A model generated the notes under the pieces. It had not been told where the DNA came from. It saw only the letters and a program-made list of their open reading frames with translations, and searched no databases. Position numbers and translations under genes: made by a program. 64,000 bases of DNA, from contig NZ_JAAXMS010000003.1 of the NCBI RefSeq assembly GCF_012290005.1, positions 310,001 through 374,000 of the forward strand, read 5' to 3'. This document shows positions 33,102 to 42,331 of the stretch, in pieces (positions within the stretch are counted from its first letter, which is position 1; each line of letters opens with the position of its first letter). This stretch comes from Crateriforma spongiae. Lineage in GTDB: Bacteria > Planctomycetota > Planctomycetia > Pirellulales > Pirellulaceae.

Positions 33102-36100
33102 ATGATGCAACACAGCAAAGACTACTTCTTGGCGCTGGGTGTGCTGATTGCCGCCGCGCTGACCTACCAGACCGCGACCGATTGGTTATTGCGGCCGCCC
33201 CAGATTGAATCGGTCCCGATGGCCGAACAGGCGTCGCTGCGCCCCCGCGAATCCCTGGCCTACTTGTTTCCCGAAGACGCTTGGCAGCGCGGCACCTGCC
33301 AGCAACTACAGATGCGGGACGCCGTGCTGTTGTTCGGCGAACTGATTCGCGACGAAGGCAATCGGATGACGGCCAAGCCGGTCACCGTGGTGTACGGACG
33401 CGATTTGGCGATTGATCGCGCTAAGCGACCGTTGATCTTGGAAGCGGAGACGGCGGAAATTGAATTCGACGGTTCGTTGAACCTGGATTCGATGGGCGAC
33501 GACGCTCCACCGATCAAGACCGCCAACCTGATCGGGAACGTCCACGTGCACGGTGGAGCCCCTTCGTTATCGAGAGCAACGGCTGGACCGGCGACCGATG
33601 CATCCGCCATCGACATTCGTACCAGCTACATCAGCGTGGATCGGCAGAAGATCTGGACGACTCAGCAAATCGACATGTCGTTCGGCGACGTCAAATTGGT
33701 CGGGCGTGACCTGACGTTGCACCTGATGGAAGCCGCCGGCCCGGCCGCCGACAACTTGCAATCCATCGTCGATCGAATGGAACTGATCTATCTGGACCAG
33801 TTGACCGTTCCGATGCGAGACATGCCGGGATCGGTGCTGAGCATGGAATCCGGTGGCGGGATTGAATTCGACTTTGGCGTCAACGAATTGACCCTGCATG
33901 ATTCCGTCGCCTTTGTCTTGCAAACCCCCGGCCAAGACGATGACCGATTTGATTGCGCGGAACTGACCCTGACCCTGCGTGATCCGCTGAACCGCAAACT
34001 TCGCCGCGAAGGCCCCCTGGACTGGATTTCTCAGGTGCAAGCGGTAGGTGCGTCGGATGCGCCGGCATCGTTGTACATGCCAAGCCGTGGTTTCGGGCTG
34101 GTCGCCGACGACATCTTTTTCGATGCACAGCGGGGCGTGCTGCGAGTTTCCAATCCCGGCGAAACTTCCAGCGACGCTTCGGCGAACTCACAACAGACCA
34201 AACTGGTCACGATGCGGTACAACGGGATCGTCGCGGGCTTACAGCAGATGGTCTATGAATTTGACCCGCGACAACCACGCGTGCTGGGACGGTTGTTGGC
34301 CGCCGGTGCGGGCCGCATTCGAATCGAGATGGAAGATTCGCCCGTGCGGCATCTGGCGTGGTCGGAGGGCTTGGAGATCAAGCCGACCGAGACTCGGCAC
34401 CACGCCGCGACACCGCTGGACGCACCCGCTGCGACGTCGATCACAAGGGGATCCGTCGGCGGGGCATCGATCGATGAAGAATCGGGCCCGCCGATCACGC
34501 TTGCCGCCACGCAAGTCAACGTCGACGGTAACGTCCAAGCGATTCTGTCAGCCGGCGGTGCTTTTTCGGCCGCGCACGTCCGCTGCGACCTGCAACCGTC
34601 ACGGTTTTCGGATGAGAAGACATCGCTGGTGCCGTCTGGTTTTGTCGCGAAGGAAGCCGTGTTGTTGGACACGCCCACCATTCGCGCGATGACGGATAGC
34701 TTGACGCTGGTGTTCCAGGAAGTGGATCCCTCCGCTGCGAAAACGGATTCGATGCTTTCGACCACCGGACGTGATGCCGACGGCTCCGGTGCAACAGATG
34801 GTGGTGCCAATGGGGTGCGGCGCTGGGTCGTCCAGCCGGGGCCCGCTGACGGACCGGCCGAACCGGTGGCCCGTCCGCGTCCGGAGATCGCCGGACGCCA
34901 AATTGCCGCCAAACTGCGGATTGCCGATCGTGATCTGACTGCCGAAGACTTGTCCGTACGCGGCGATGTCCGTCTGACTCATGTGGTCAATGTCGGACAG
35001 CAAGCATTGAACGCCGTGCTGCAAGGGGATCAACTGCGACTGACCGGTGGCGGCGGATCGGAACGGATCAGCCTGTTCAGCAGCCCGAATCGTCCGGCCC
35101 GATTGGACTTGGGCGACGGCTTTTTTGCCGGCCCCGCGCTGCACATTCGTCCGATGGACAACGTGGTGGAGATCAACGAGGCTGGTCAGTTCCAAATGCC
35201 GACGGCGATTCTGCCCAGCGGACTGGCCGGTGAAACGGCAGATGCAAGTGATGATGGACAACCTCCGTCGCTGAAGTGGACCACCGCACCCAGGTGTCAC
35301 TTTGCCGGTGGCATGATCTTTGACGGACGCCAAATCCGATTGCGTGGTGGCGTGACCATCGACGCGGCAATGACGCATCGGGATCAACCCTGGCAATTCC
35401 AGTTGCGGGGCGATTCATTGGTCGCCGATCTGACCGATGGTGTCCAGCTCCGCGACATGAAAACCTTGCGGCAGGCAACGCTGGCACGCGTCTCACTGTT
35501 GCGTGAAGGCGATTTGCCGGTGTCGATCGAAGCGGTTTCCAATAATGTGAACGGGCAAACACAGTCACGCCACCTGTTGCGTGCACCGTCGTTGGTCTAT
35601 CTGCCCGACAGCGGTGGCCAACTATTGGCCGAAGGTCCCGGTGCCTACTGGGCTTGGCTGTTGCAAGAAAAGGCGAACTCGATCTCCGGTGCAAGCGGCG
35701 GTGATGATTCGCAACCCCGGCCGCGAACCACTCTGGAAGCCGCTCAATTGGCAAGTCGCCAACAAAACGAAGCGGCCCGTTCCAGCCCGATCGCGGACGT
35801 GGACACGCCGACCCTGCAAGGCGTGCACCTGACTTACTATGACCGCATGGTGGGCAGTTTACAGAACCAAAGTCTGACGTTTCATCGTGACGTGCAAATC
35901 GGAAGTCGAGCGGTTCCGGATTGGGAAACGCCCGTCGACGTGACTCGAATGCAGCACTTGGCCAGCGGTGATGCGACGATCCGATGCCAGCGTTTGCAGT
36001 TGGGGGTCGATCCGGCCAGCCTGTCACCGTCGCTTGCCGGTCCGACCGCGCGTTCCTTTGAACTGTTGGCCGACGGTGGTGTGTTGTTCCGCAGTCTGCA

Positions 36101-36365
36101 GGACAAAGTGACTCGCGAGATTGCCGCAAGTCGTGCGGCCTATCAATCCGGCAAAAGTCTGTTCACCCTGCAAGGCGCCCCCGGCAATGCGTTGCAGATG
36201 CGACAGAGCCGTCCAGGCGCCGAGCCGATGTTCTTGACCGGGGAAAACATGAGCATCCAAGATCCCATGTCACCCAACATGAAGGTTCAGATGAACGTGA
36301 CGGGGTTTCACTATGGTCCCAGTGGCGGCAACCAGGCGGCACAAAACCAGGGGAATCTGCGGTGA
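33102..36365 (+). CDS. Large LptC/OstA-like envelope protein, 1087 residues (hypothetical)
   Basis: The start MMQHSKDYFLALGVLIAAALTYQTATDWLL gives a short cytoplasmic tail and one membrane segment, as in LptC. Repeated beta-rich units follow, of the kind NRMTAKPVTVVYGRDLAIDRAKRPLILEAETAEIEFDGS, SYISVDRQKIWTTQQIDMSFGDVKLVGRDLTLHLM and IAAKLRIADRDLTAEDLSVRGDVRLTHVV, which resemble LptC/LptA beta-jellyroll repeats. The position 86 bp after kdsC is where lptC lies in other genomes. LptC is about 190 residues, so this protein would be several times longer and could span the periplasm. No catalytic motif is visible. The LPS-transport role is inferred from position and pattern. It overlaps the next gene as GTGA. 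Confidence 0.6.
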   Translation: MMQHSKDYFLALGVLIAAALTYQTATDWLLRPPQIESVPMAEQASLRPRESLAYLFPEDAWQRGTCQQLQMRDAVLLFGELIRDEGNRMTAKPVTVVYGRDLAIDRAKRPLILEAETAEIEFDGSLNLDSMGDDAPPIKTANLIGNVHVHGGAPSLSRATAGPATDASAIDIRTSYISVDRQKIWTTQQIDMSFGDVKLVGRDLTLHLMEAAGPAADNLQSIVDRMELIYLDQLTVPMRDMPGSVLSMESGGGIEFDFGVNELTLHDSVAFVLQTPGQDDDRFDCAELTLTLRDPLNRKLRREGPLDWISQVQAVGASDAPASLYMPSRGFGLVADDIFFDAQRGVLRVSNPGETSSDASANSQQTKLVTMRYNGIVAGLQQMVYEFDPRQPRVLGRLLAAGAGRIRIEMEDSPVRHLAWSEGLEIKPTETRHHAATPLDAPAATSITRGSVGGASIDEESGPPITLAATQVNVDGNVQAILSAGGAFSAAHVRCDLQPSRFSDEKTSLVPSGFVAKEAVLLDTPTIRAMTDSLTLVFQEVDPSAAKTDSMLSTTGRDADGSGATDGGANGVRRWVVQPGPADGPAEPVARPRPEIAGRQIAAKLRIADRDLTAEDLSVRGDVRLTHVVNVGQQALNAVLQGDQLRLTGGGGSERISLFSSPNRPARLDLGDGFFAGPALHIRPMDNVVEINEAGQFQMPTAILPSGLAGETADASDDGQPPSLKWTTAPRCHFAGGMIFDGRQIRLRGGVTIDAAMTHRDQPWQFQLRGDSLVADLTDGVQLRDMKTLRQATLARVSLLREGDLPVSIEAVSNNVNGQTQSRHLLRAPSLVYLPDSGGQLLAEGPGAYWAWLLQEKANSISGASGGDDSQPRPRTTLEAAQLASRQQNEAARSSPIADVDTPTLQGVHLTYYDRMVGSLQNQSLTFHRDVQIGSRAVPDWETPVDVTRMQHLASGDATIRCQRLQLGVDPASLSPSLAGPTARSFELLADGGVLFRSLQDKVTREIAASRAAYQSGKSLFTLQGAPGNALQMRQSRPGAEPMFLTGENMSIQDPMSPNMKVQMNVTGFHYGPSGGNQAAQNQGNLR

Positions 36366-37051
36366 ACGTTCGGCCGGATCTGCCCCGCATCGCTCCGCAA
36401 TGCCAAGCCGACGTCCAACGGACATCGGTCATCTTGGTCCATGGCATGTTGGCCAGTCATCGCAGCATGCGACCGATCGCCGATTCGCTGTCGGACCTCG
36501 GCATGCACGTGACCAGTTGGCGGTATTCCACGCTGATTCATTCGATCCGTGATCACGCCGATCGTTTGGCACGTGTTGTCTTGCGTCATTTGGCCGATCG
36601 TGACGTCGAAACGTTGCACTTTGTCGGTCACAGCATGGGGTGCATCATTCTGCGTCAAACGCTGCTGCGATTTCGCTTGTCCGGTGCCCGATTTGTGATG
36701 CTGGCACCGCCCAACGGTGGTTCGCGTTTGACACGCTTGCCCTCTGGTCCGCTTGCCCGTTGGTTTCCACCGTTTGCCGAATTGGCTGAACACCGTGACA
36801 GCTTGGTCAATCGTCTGCCCTCACCAACGGGGCTGGATGTCGGGGTGGTCGCGGCACGTTGGGACCGGGTCGTGGAATTGGAAGCGACCCGGCTACGATG
36901 CTCTCATGAACATCTGGTCGTCTCTGCAACACACCAGCGATTACCGCGGCATGAGGAAGCGGTTCGACAAGTCCAACACTTCCTGCTGCACGGTTGTTTT
37001 GATCGTCCCGCGGTGACGCGGCGTAGTGATCCTCGTCGTCGGGCGGCGTAG
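36362..37051 (+). CDS. Alpha/beta hydrolase (lipase/esterase-like)
   Basis: 229 residues from GTG 36362, overlapping the previous stop by three bases. VILVHGMLASHRSMRPIADSLSDLG is the oxyanion-hole region, and LHFVGHSMGCIILRQTLLRF carries the nucleophile Ser in GHSMG. VMLAPPNGGSRL follows, and a C-terminal His lies in VVSATHQRLPRHEEA. The fold matches triacylglycerol lipase/PGAP1-like members. No signal peptide is seen. Coupling to the LptC-like gene suggests an envelope or lipid role (inferred). A 25-bp tandem duplication at the end (37020-37069) shifts the frame so that a different copy supplies the stop codon. Confidence 0.85.
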   Translation: MNVRPDLPRIAPQCQADVQRTSVILVHGMLASHRSMRPIADSLSDLGMHVTSWRYSTLIHSIRDHADRLARVVLRHLADRDVETLHFVGHSMGCIILRQTLLRFRLSGARFVMLAPPNGGSRLTRLPSGPLARWFPPFAELAEHRDSLVNRLPSPTGLDVGVVAARWDRVVELEATRLRCSHEHLVVSATHQRLPRHEEAVRQVQHFLLHGCFDRPAVTRRSDPRRRAA

Positions 37052-37069
37052 TGATCCTCGCCGTCGGGC
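37020..37069. repeat. 25-bp tandem duplication across the hydrolase stop codon
   Basis: Units 37020-37044 and 37045-37069 match at 24 of 25 positions (T/C change). Since 25 is not a multiple of three, TAG in the first copy is out of frame and TAG in the second copy ends the hydrolase, lengthening its tail by a few residues. Confidence 0.88.
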
Positions 37070-37090
37070 GTTCGCGACCGCGAGTGCCCG

Positions 37091-37840
37091 TTACATCAGC
37101 CCGGCAAAGATCCGTGAACCGATCCGGACCATGGTCGCACCGGCGGCGATGGCCGCGGGGAAATCACCGCTCATGCCCATCGAAAGGGTTGGCAGCGGTC
37201 GCGAATATTCGTCTTGGAATTCGTCACGCAGCTTTCGCAGCCGATCGAACTGTGTCGCGGCGTCGTCTTGGCCGCCATGCAAGGATGCCATCGCCATTAG
37301 ACCGTCGACCTGGACGCCGGCGGGAATACCCGCGTCGAAGCATCGCCGGGTATCGTCGATTGCCATTCCCGTTTTGGCCTGTTCGCCGCTGATGTTGACT
37401 TCCAAAAGGCAGGAGGTCGTGATCCCGGCGTCGACCGATTGTTGGGCGACAACGTCCAGCAATTTTTGACTGTCGATCGAATGGATCATCGGGCGGTGCC
37501 GCAGCAACCGACGGACTTTGTTGGTTTGCAGGTGACCGATTTGATGCCATCGCGGTGCAGCATTGGCGTACCCCGCCGCGGCCAAAGCCTCGGGATCCAT
37601 CTGCTCGGCCTTTTTCCACAACACTTGGGGGCGGTTTTCACCCAAGTCTCGGCAACCAATTTCGCACAACGCCGCGGTCAGGCTGGCATCGACGTACTTG
37701 GTCACGCCAATGATTTGAACTGTGTTTGGTTCCCTGCCGGCCTGCAGGGTTGCTTCGGCAACGTCGTCGACGACCGATTGCCAGTTGTCACGCAGACGTT
37801 GAAAGGACGCATCATCCAGTCGTTGCAAAGTCTCAGTCAT
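37091..37840 (-). CDS. yggS: YggS/PROSC-type PLP homeostasis protein
   Basis: ATG 37840 (MTETLQRLDDASFQRL) overlaps the end of the 641-residue gene by 8 bp; 249 residues. The alanine-racemase-like barrel shows IIGVTKYVDASLTAAL with the PLP-binding Lys, LGENRPQVLWKKAE, RWHQIGHLQTNKVRRL, SIDSQKLLDVV, LLEVNISGEQAKTGM, GLMAMASL and LSMGMSGDFPAAIAAGATMVRIGSRIFAG. Family members bind pyridoxal phosphate without known catalysis and balance free PLP and amino-acid pools. Confidence 0.95.
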   Translation of the reverse strand: MTETLQRLDDASFQRLRDNWQSVVDDVAEATLQAGREPNTVQIIGVTKYVDASLTAALCEIGCRDLGENRPQVLWKKAEQMDPEALAAAGYANAAPRWHQIGHLQTNKVRRLLRHRPMIHSIDSQKLLDVVAQQSVDAGITTSCLLEVNISGEQAKTGMAIDDTRRCFDAGIPAGVQVDGLMAMASLHGGQDDAATQFDRLRKLRDEFQDEYSRPLPTLSMGMSGDFPAAIAAGATMVRIGSRIFAGLM

Positions 37841-39758
37841 CCTGGCTGCCTTCCACCGTGACCAGTTCTTCGAAATCGCCTTCGTCCATGTGGAATCGCG
37901 CCGCAAAGAAGTCGGCGATCAGGTGTTTTCCCATCACACTGCGGACGCGTTGCCCACGCAGCGAGCGATAGACGATCCATTGGTCGCTGCCCATTTGGAC
38001 GCGGTAGCCGACCGCCTGATCGCTTGGCACCCGTTTCAGTTCATCGGCGATCGTCAGCGTCCGCCATGTGCGTTTGCGTTTGAAACGCTTGGGCATCAAG
38101 TCCAACCACAGCGGGGCGAACAACGCCGTTCGGGCTTCGGCGGTCAAGACCAGCACGCCGTCGTCGGTTGCGTCAAGCTGGGCCGCACTGGGGCCGACGC
38201 GCCATTCACCCGCCGACAACGGGATCGCCAAAGCGTCGGCCAAAGAGCTTGCTTTCTTTTTGCGTGTCTTTGCACCGGAGGAATTTGCCGGCTTTGCATG
38301 CAAGTAAACTTCGCGGGTTTCCAATTCGTCGCGTGCTTGTACGGATCGGGCCAGCGGCAGACGGCTGACATACTGGATCAACCGATCGTCATCCGGGTCC
38401 GCTTCGGGGGACGGCAAGACGCTGTCGGCCAACATCGCACAGCGATCATCACGAAGAAGCATGACGTGACGCTGCAGCATCAGCCCGCCGGACCAAGGTT
38501 GTTCGAATTCCAGATAGTGGACGTCGTCGTCACTGTATTCACACGTCGATTCCCACTCGCCTTCGCTGTTTTGTTCGATACCGCCGAAGCGAATCATCGT
38601 TTGCCACTGGCCGGCAAGAAGCTGTTTCCGGCCACAGCACATTTCGATACGACAATCCGGCTGGGAATAGTCGATCACGGTCCGGCCGCGACGGACGTCC
38701 CACTCGGGAAGCATCACGCCCAACTTGGCGTCGTCACAGTGGATCAAGGATTCGGGTAACGAAACGGACCAAGCCAAACGCCCGCCACTTTGCGAGACTC
38801 CGAGGGCGGCTTCGACGGCCGGACGAAGCGTCTCCGGGTCCCAGCGGCACATCCTTTCCAACAGCCCCGTGGTTTGCTTGATAGGACGTTTCGGCTGTGC
38901 CGACACGGCGCCGCCGACGTCATCGCGAAAATACTTGTCCGGTACCGCTTCGTCGACGCGGGCGTCATCGATCAACAGCGAAGGTTGACCACCAGGACTG
39001 GTCAGCCCGGCCACCCAAGTGGCGACGTCCGATGCGATGGCACGTTGTCGTTTGGTAAAACTGGATTTTGTCGTCGCGGCGAACAGGTCTTCGCACCGGA
39101 GCAGGGACGCAGCAACTAGTCGGGCGTTTCGGCCACCCCGCATGGCGTCGGCGATCGCGTCACCTTCCGCATTCAACCATTCCTTGACGACCTTCACCGA
39201 TGCTTCCCGCATGCGGTGGCATGATGGCAAGTCTTTCAATCGCCATGCCATCGTCAGCCCCAGTTCGCCGCCCAGGATCAATCGCGCCGTCGCATCAGCC
39301 TGGTCACATTCCCGCTGTTGTTCGGCCGAATGCTGTAGCTTTCCAAGCAGGTCCCACCACAATCGCGTGGGCAATCGGTCGGTCAGCCACGGCATGGCCG
39401 CGGCCCATAACACCGCTTGCGTCGATTCCAACGCGTCGGCACGTGGCCCCGGGACGTCATCGCAAAAGTCTTCGGCCAGCCGGACCAAGTCGATCGATTT
39501 GCTGTATCGCGGCGACAGCTTGCCGGTCGCCGCCAGCCGACTCAGCAGTTGCCAATTCGCGGGGCAGGCCGATCGCAGGGCCGCGGCGACGCCCCATCGG
39601 TAAACCACGCCGCTGTCGGCCGCATCACCAAAGATTCGTTGGGCGGACAGCTTTTCGGCATGCTTGCGGACCTTTTTCTGCAACTTGGCCCACTGGTCCT
39701 TTTCGGCATCGGACAGTCGGTCGTGCTCAAAGGCTTCGTCAATCGTAAGGGTCGACAT
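37833..39758 (-). CDS. Hypothetical cytosolic protein, 641 residues
   Basis: Family not recognised. Start ATG 39758 (MSTLTIDEAFEHDRLSDAEKDQWAKLQKKVRKHAEKL). No signal peptide or membrane segment. The N-terminal half is helical and rich in Trp, Arg and Ala (LWAAAMPWLTDRLPTRLWWDLLGKL, MAWRLKDLPSCHRMREASVKVVKEWL), loosely like the helical barrel of heparinase-type or alpha/alpha-toroid proteins. The C-terminal half is beta-rich (VIDYSQPDCRIEMCCGRKQLLAGQWQTMIRFGG, HYLEFEQPWSGGLMLQRHVMLLRDDRCAMLADS). A Lys-rich linker (AKTRKKKASS) lies near residue 500. Two-part architecture resembling polysaccharide lyases is a guess only. It is translationally coupled to yggS and divergent from the YdjY-like gene. 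Confidence 0.72.
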   Translation of the reverse strand: MSTLTIDEAFEHDRLSDAEKDQWAKLQKKVRKHAEKLSAQRIFGDAADSGVVYRWGVAAALRSACPANWQLLSRLAATGKLSPRYSKSIDLVRLAEDFCDDVPGPRADALESTQAVLWAAAMPWLTDRLPTRLWWDLLGKLQHSAEQQRECDQADATARLILGGELGLTMAWRLKDLPSCHRMREASVKVVKEWLNAEGDAIADAMRGGRNARLVAASLLRCEDLFAATTKSSFTKRQRAIASDVATWVAGLTSPGGQPSLLIDDARVDEAVPDKYFRDDVGGAVSAQPKRPIKQTTGLLERMCRWDPETLRPAVEAALGVSQSGGRLAWSVSLPESLIHCDDAKLGVMLPEWDVRRGRTVIDYSQPDCRIEMCCGRKQLLAGQWQTMIRFGGIEQNSEGEWESTCEYSDDDVHYLEFEQPWSGGLMLQRHVMLLRDDRCAMLADSVLPSPEADPDDDRLIQYVSRLPLARSVQARDELETREVYLHAKPANSSGAKTRKKKASSLADALAIPLSAGEWRVGPSAAQLDATDDGVLVLTAEARTALFAPLWLDLMPKRFKRKRTWRTLTIADELKRVPSDQAVGYRVQMGSDQWIVYRSLRGQRVRSVMGKHLIADFFAARFHMDEGDFEELVTVEGSQDD

Positions 39759-39870
39759 GGACGTGGCTGTGGTTGAAACTGATAATCACAAGAGGCAAAC
39801 CTGGCGTCCTGCCGAACGGTGCGACCGCGGTTCCCAGCATACCCGGCACCGCCTTGCATGCCGCGGCCCA

Positions 39871-39905
39871 CCGTACGGTCATCGGGCAACGCCGTACGGT
39901 AATCG
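39871..39905. promoter_or_regulatory. Paired CCGTACGG palindromes in a divergent promoter region
   Basis: CCGTACGGTCATCG (39871-39884) and CCGTACGGTAATCG (39892-39905) match at 13 of 14 positions and start 21 bp apart, two turns of the helix. Each contains the self-complementary CCGTACGG. They lie between the divergent genes at 39758 (minus) and 39996 (plus), a plausible operator pair for a dimeric regulator. The regulator is unknown. Confidence 0.4.
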
Positions 39906-39995
39906 TGATGAACGAAAACGTACATGACCCGCGAAATGCCGAGGTCGCCGGTCCGCCAGCATCCGTTTGGAAATCGCGTTAGGAATCAAACCAAG

Positions 39996-41006
39996 ATGGA
40001 ATTTTCGCTGCGAAAACCGATGCCCACCCGCCGCCAACGATGGCGGGGCTTCGTCGCAAACGTCGCCGCTGCGGCAATCATTTTGACCGGTGGGACGGTC
40101 ACCGGGCAGGGGTTGCCGCCGCTGGATGAAATCCAAGCCCAAGCGGATGATTCGCCAATGCCCGGCCAGGACGACACGCCGCAGTACGTCGACCAGGTCG
40201 CCGCCAAGGCTTTCGCACCGCCGCCCGAAGCGAAACGACTTTCAAAGAGTTCCAACCTTTGGATCGACCGTCAACGCAAACGCGTTTATGTCGACGGTTA
40301 CGTGACACTGGATCGCGGCATGTTGGAAATGTTCGCCTGTCCGTCGGGTACCAAAGAACACGAATCGGTTGTCGCCCTGCTGGCCAAGAGTCGCGAAGTC
40401 CATACGGCGTTGTTGGCCGTGGGAGCCAAATCGGGGACGGTGGTGCGGTACGAACCGCGTTTCGTTCCGCCCACCGGTCAAGCGATTCGCATTTGGGTGT
40501 GCTTTCGCGACAAGAACCAGCAGTTCCAAGTGGTCGATGGACGGAAACTGGTTCGCAACATCAAGACAAAGAAACCACTGAGCGAGAATTGGGTGTTTGC
40601 GGGCAGCGAGTTTTGGACCGACCCGATCGACGGCAAACGGTATTACCAGGCGGATGGCGGCGACATGATCTGTGTGTCCAATTTCGGCACCGCGATGCTG
40701 GACGTTCCCTTCGAAAGCAGTGCCCAGTCGGCCGACTTGTTGTTTGAACCGTTCACCGAAAACTTGCCGCCGCGCGATACGCCGGTTCGCGTGGTGATGG
40801 TGCCGATCCCGTTCCCGACCGACGACGATCCCGTTGACGACGGTTCCAGTGACAACGATCCCGATGAAGATGCCAAACCCACTGGTCGTGATGACGGCGA
40901 ATCGTCGGCGGTCCCGCCGCTGTTGAGAAAGCCGACCGAACGTATCTTGCTGCCTCCGGCCAAGCCAGCGACCAGCAGCGATTCGTCGGCGACCTCCACG
41001 CCATGA
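39996..41006 (+). CDS. Exported YdjY-domain-like protein
   Basis: ATG 39996 with AGGAA upstream is preferred; ATG 40020 is possible. A signal peptide or anchor (GFVANVAAAAIILTGGTVTG) is followed by a low-complexity linker, then a domain matching the YdjY pattern: NLWIDRQRKRVYVDGYVTLDRGMLEMFACPSGTKEHESVVALLAKSREVHTALLAVGAKSGTVV. The C-terminus is Asp/Pro-rich and disordered. YdjY domains are linked with iron-sulfur/ferredoxin contexts in some bacteria, but no role is established here. It overlaps the next gene by four bases (ATGA), so the two are probably co-translated. Confidence 0.75.
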   Translation: MEFSLRKPMPTRRQRWRGFVANVAAAAIILTGGTVTGQGLPPLDEIQAQADDSPMPGQDDTPQYVDQVAAKAFAPPPEAKRLSKSSNLWIDRQRKRVYVDGYVTLDRGMLEMFACPSGTKEHESVVALLAKSREVHTALLAVGAKSGTVVRYEPRFVPPTGQAIRIWVCFRDKNQQFQVVDGRKLVRNIKTKKPLSENWVFAGSEFWTDPIDGKRYYQADGGDMICVSNFGTAMLDVPFESSAQSADLLFEPFTENLPPRDTPVRVVMVPIPFPTDDDPVDDGSSDNDPDEDAKPTGRDDGESSAVPPLLRKPTERILLPPAKPATSSDSSATSTP

Positions 41007-42331
41007 TGCGAACCGTATTGGTCGGGTTCGGTGTCGTCGGTCGCGCCGTGTGTGCCGAACACTTGCGCCGGGGCATCGCCGTTGATGTGGTCGATCAAGA
41101 CGCGTCGGCCCTGCAGTCGGCATCCGAGTGGCTGCAACACACGTTTCCAGGCGATGATCCATCCGGCAACGCCTGGAACATTCGGTCGATTCCATCGGTC
41201 ATCGGTAGCTTAACGTCAATCCGTATCGAACCAAGCGATCCTCGTGACGCCGGCGGTGCAGATGATTGGGCAGGCGACGGTCGTCCGACGCTTTTGATTG
41301 AATCCGTCGCTGAGAACTTGGAAGTCAAGCAGGCGTTGTTTCGACAGGCACAAGCCGATCTGCCCGGCGGTTCGATCTATTGCTCGAATACGTCCACGCT
41401 GCCAATTCGTAATATCTCCAGTTCGCTGGACCAGGTTGAACGTGTGGTCGGCATGCACTTTTTTATGCCGGTCGCTCAACGGCCTGCGGTGGAGATCATC
41501 GCTTCGCCAAAAACCGATCCGGCGATCGTCGATGTTTGTGCGGATCATGTTCGACGATTGGGCAAAGTTCCTTTGCGGGTTGGCGACCACGTCGGGTTTG
41601 TCGTCAACCGCATGCTGGCCCCTTACATCAACGAATCAATCACGATGTTGTGTCGCGGTGCAACGGCATCGCAAATCGCGGATGCTGCCATGCAATTCGG
41701 GATGCCGATCAGCCCGCTGGCGTTGGTGGACGTGATCGGAACCCGTACCGCATTCGATGGCGGACGCAGTTACTGGCGGGCATTCCCCGATCGGTTCGTC
41801 TCGGCGCCGCTGTTACCGGCATTGGTGAAACGCAAGCGTCGCGGCCGCCATGACGGCGGTGGTTTTTTCGACAACCAAAATGATGCGGATCAACATCTGC
41901 TTGCACCGGAGGTCGGCGGGTTGGTCACCCGGTACACTCGCCAGGGTCGGGATTGGACGGTCGATCAGATTCATCACCGGTTGGCAGCCACGCTTTGGGC
42001 CGAAGCCGCGTGTCTGATTCGTGACGGCGTTATCAAGGACGTCAATGTGGTTGACGATGCCATGTGGGGCGGGCTGGGCTATCGAATGAGTCTTGATGAT
42101 GACGCGAAACCCGTCGTCGACATGCCCACCGTCAACGGATCCGACCGCCAGTCATTCACGCGGCACTGCGATTCATTGGGGTGGGACATCCTGCGAACGC
42201 AGTGGTCCGGTGAAGATCCGATTCATGTGCCGGCATGGCTGGAACATCAATGCGAATCCGCTGTTGCCAACGGTCAAAGCCCACGTGACGTCTTGGTCAC
42301 CAATCTGACGGCCAGCGATCACGTGCGGTGA
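41003..42331 (+). CDS. 3-hydroxyacyl-CoA dehydrogenase-like protein
   Basis: 442 residues. The N-terminal Rossmann fold reads TVLVGFGVVGRAVCAEHLRRGIAVDVVDQD, then LLIESVAENLEVKQALFRQ, YCSNTSTLPIRNIS and VVGMHFFMPVAQRPAVEII, with the catalytic His in the GMHFFMP motif. Two C-terminal helical domains follow (GDHVGFVVNRMLAPYINESITMLCRGATASQIADAAMQFGMPISPLALVDVIG). It lacks an enoyl-CoA hydratase part, so it would only oxidise 3-hydroxyacyl-CoA with NAD in beta-oxidation or a related route. Its 3' end overlaps the convergent gene at 42297 by 35 bp. Confidence 0.88.
   Translation: MMRTVLVGFGVVGRAVCAEHLRRGIAVDVVDQDASALQSASEWLQHTFPGDDPSGNAWNIRSIPSVIGSLTSIRIEPSDPRDAGGADDWAGDGRPTLLIESVAENLEVKQALFRQAQADLPGGSIYCSNTSTLPIRNISSSLDQVERVVGMHFFMPVAQRPAVEIIASPKTDPAIVDVCADHVRRLGKVPLRVGDHVGFVVNRMLAPYINESITMLCRGATASQIADAAMQFGMPISPLALVDVIGTRTAFDGGRSYWRAFPDRFVSAPLLPALVKRKRRGRHDGGGFFDNQNDADQHLLAPEVGGLVTRYTRQGRDWTVDQIHHRLAATLWAEAACLIRDGVIKDVNVVDDAMWGGLGYRMSLDDDAKPVVDMPTVNGSDRQSFTRHCDSLGWDILRTQWSGEDPIHVPAWLEHQCESAVANGQSPRDVLVTNLTASDHVR

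Noticed and set aside
40242-41195. Minus-strand open frame opposite the YdjY-like gene
   Set aside because: Basic, low-complexity translation and a shadow of the coding strand.
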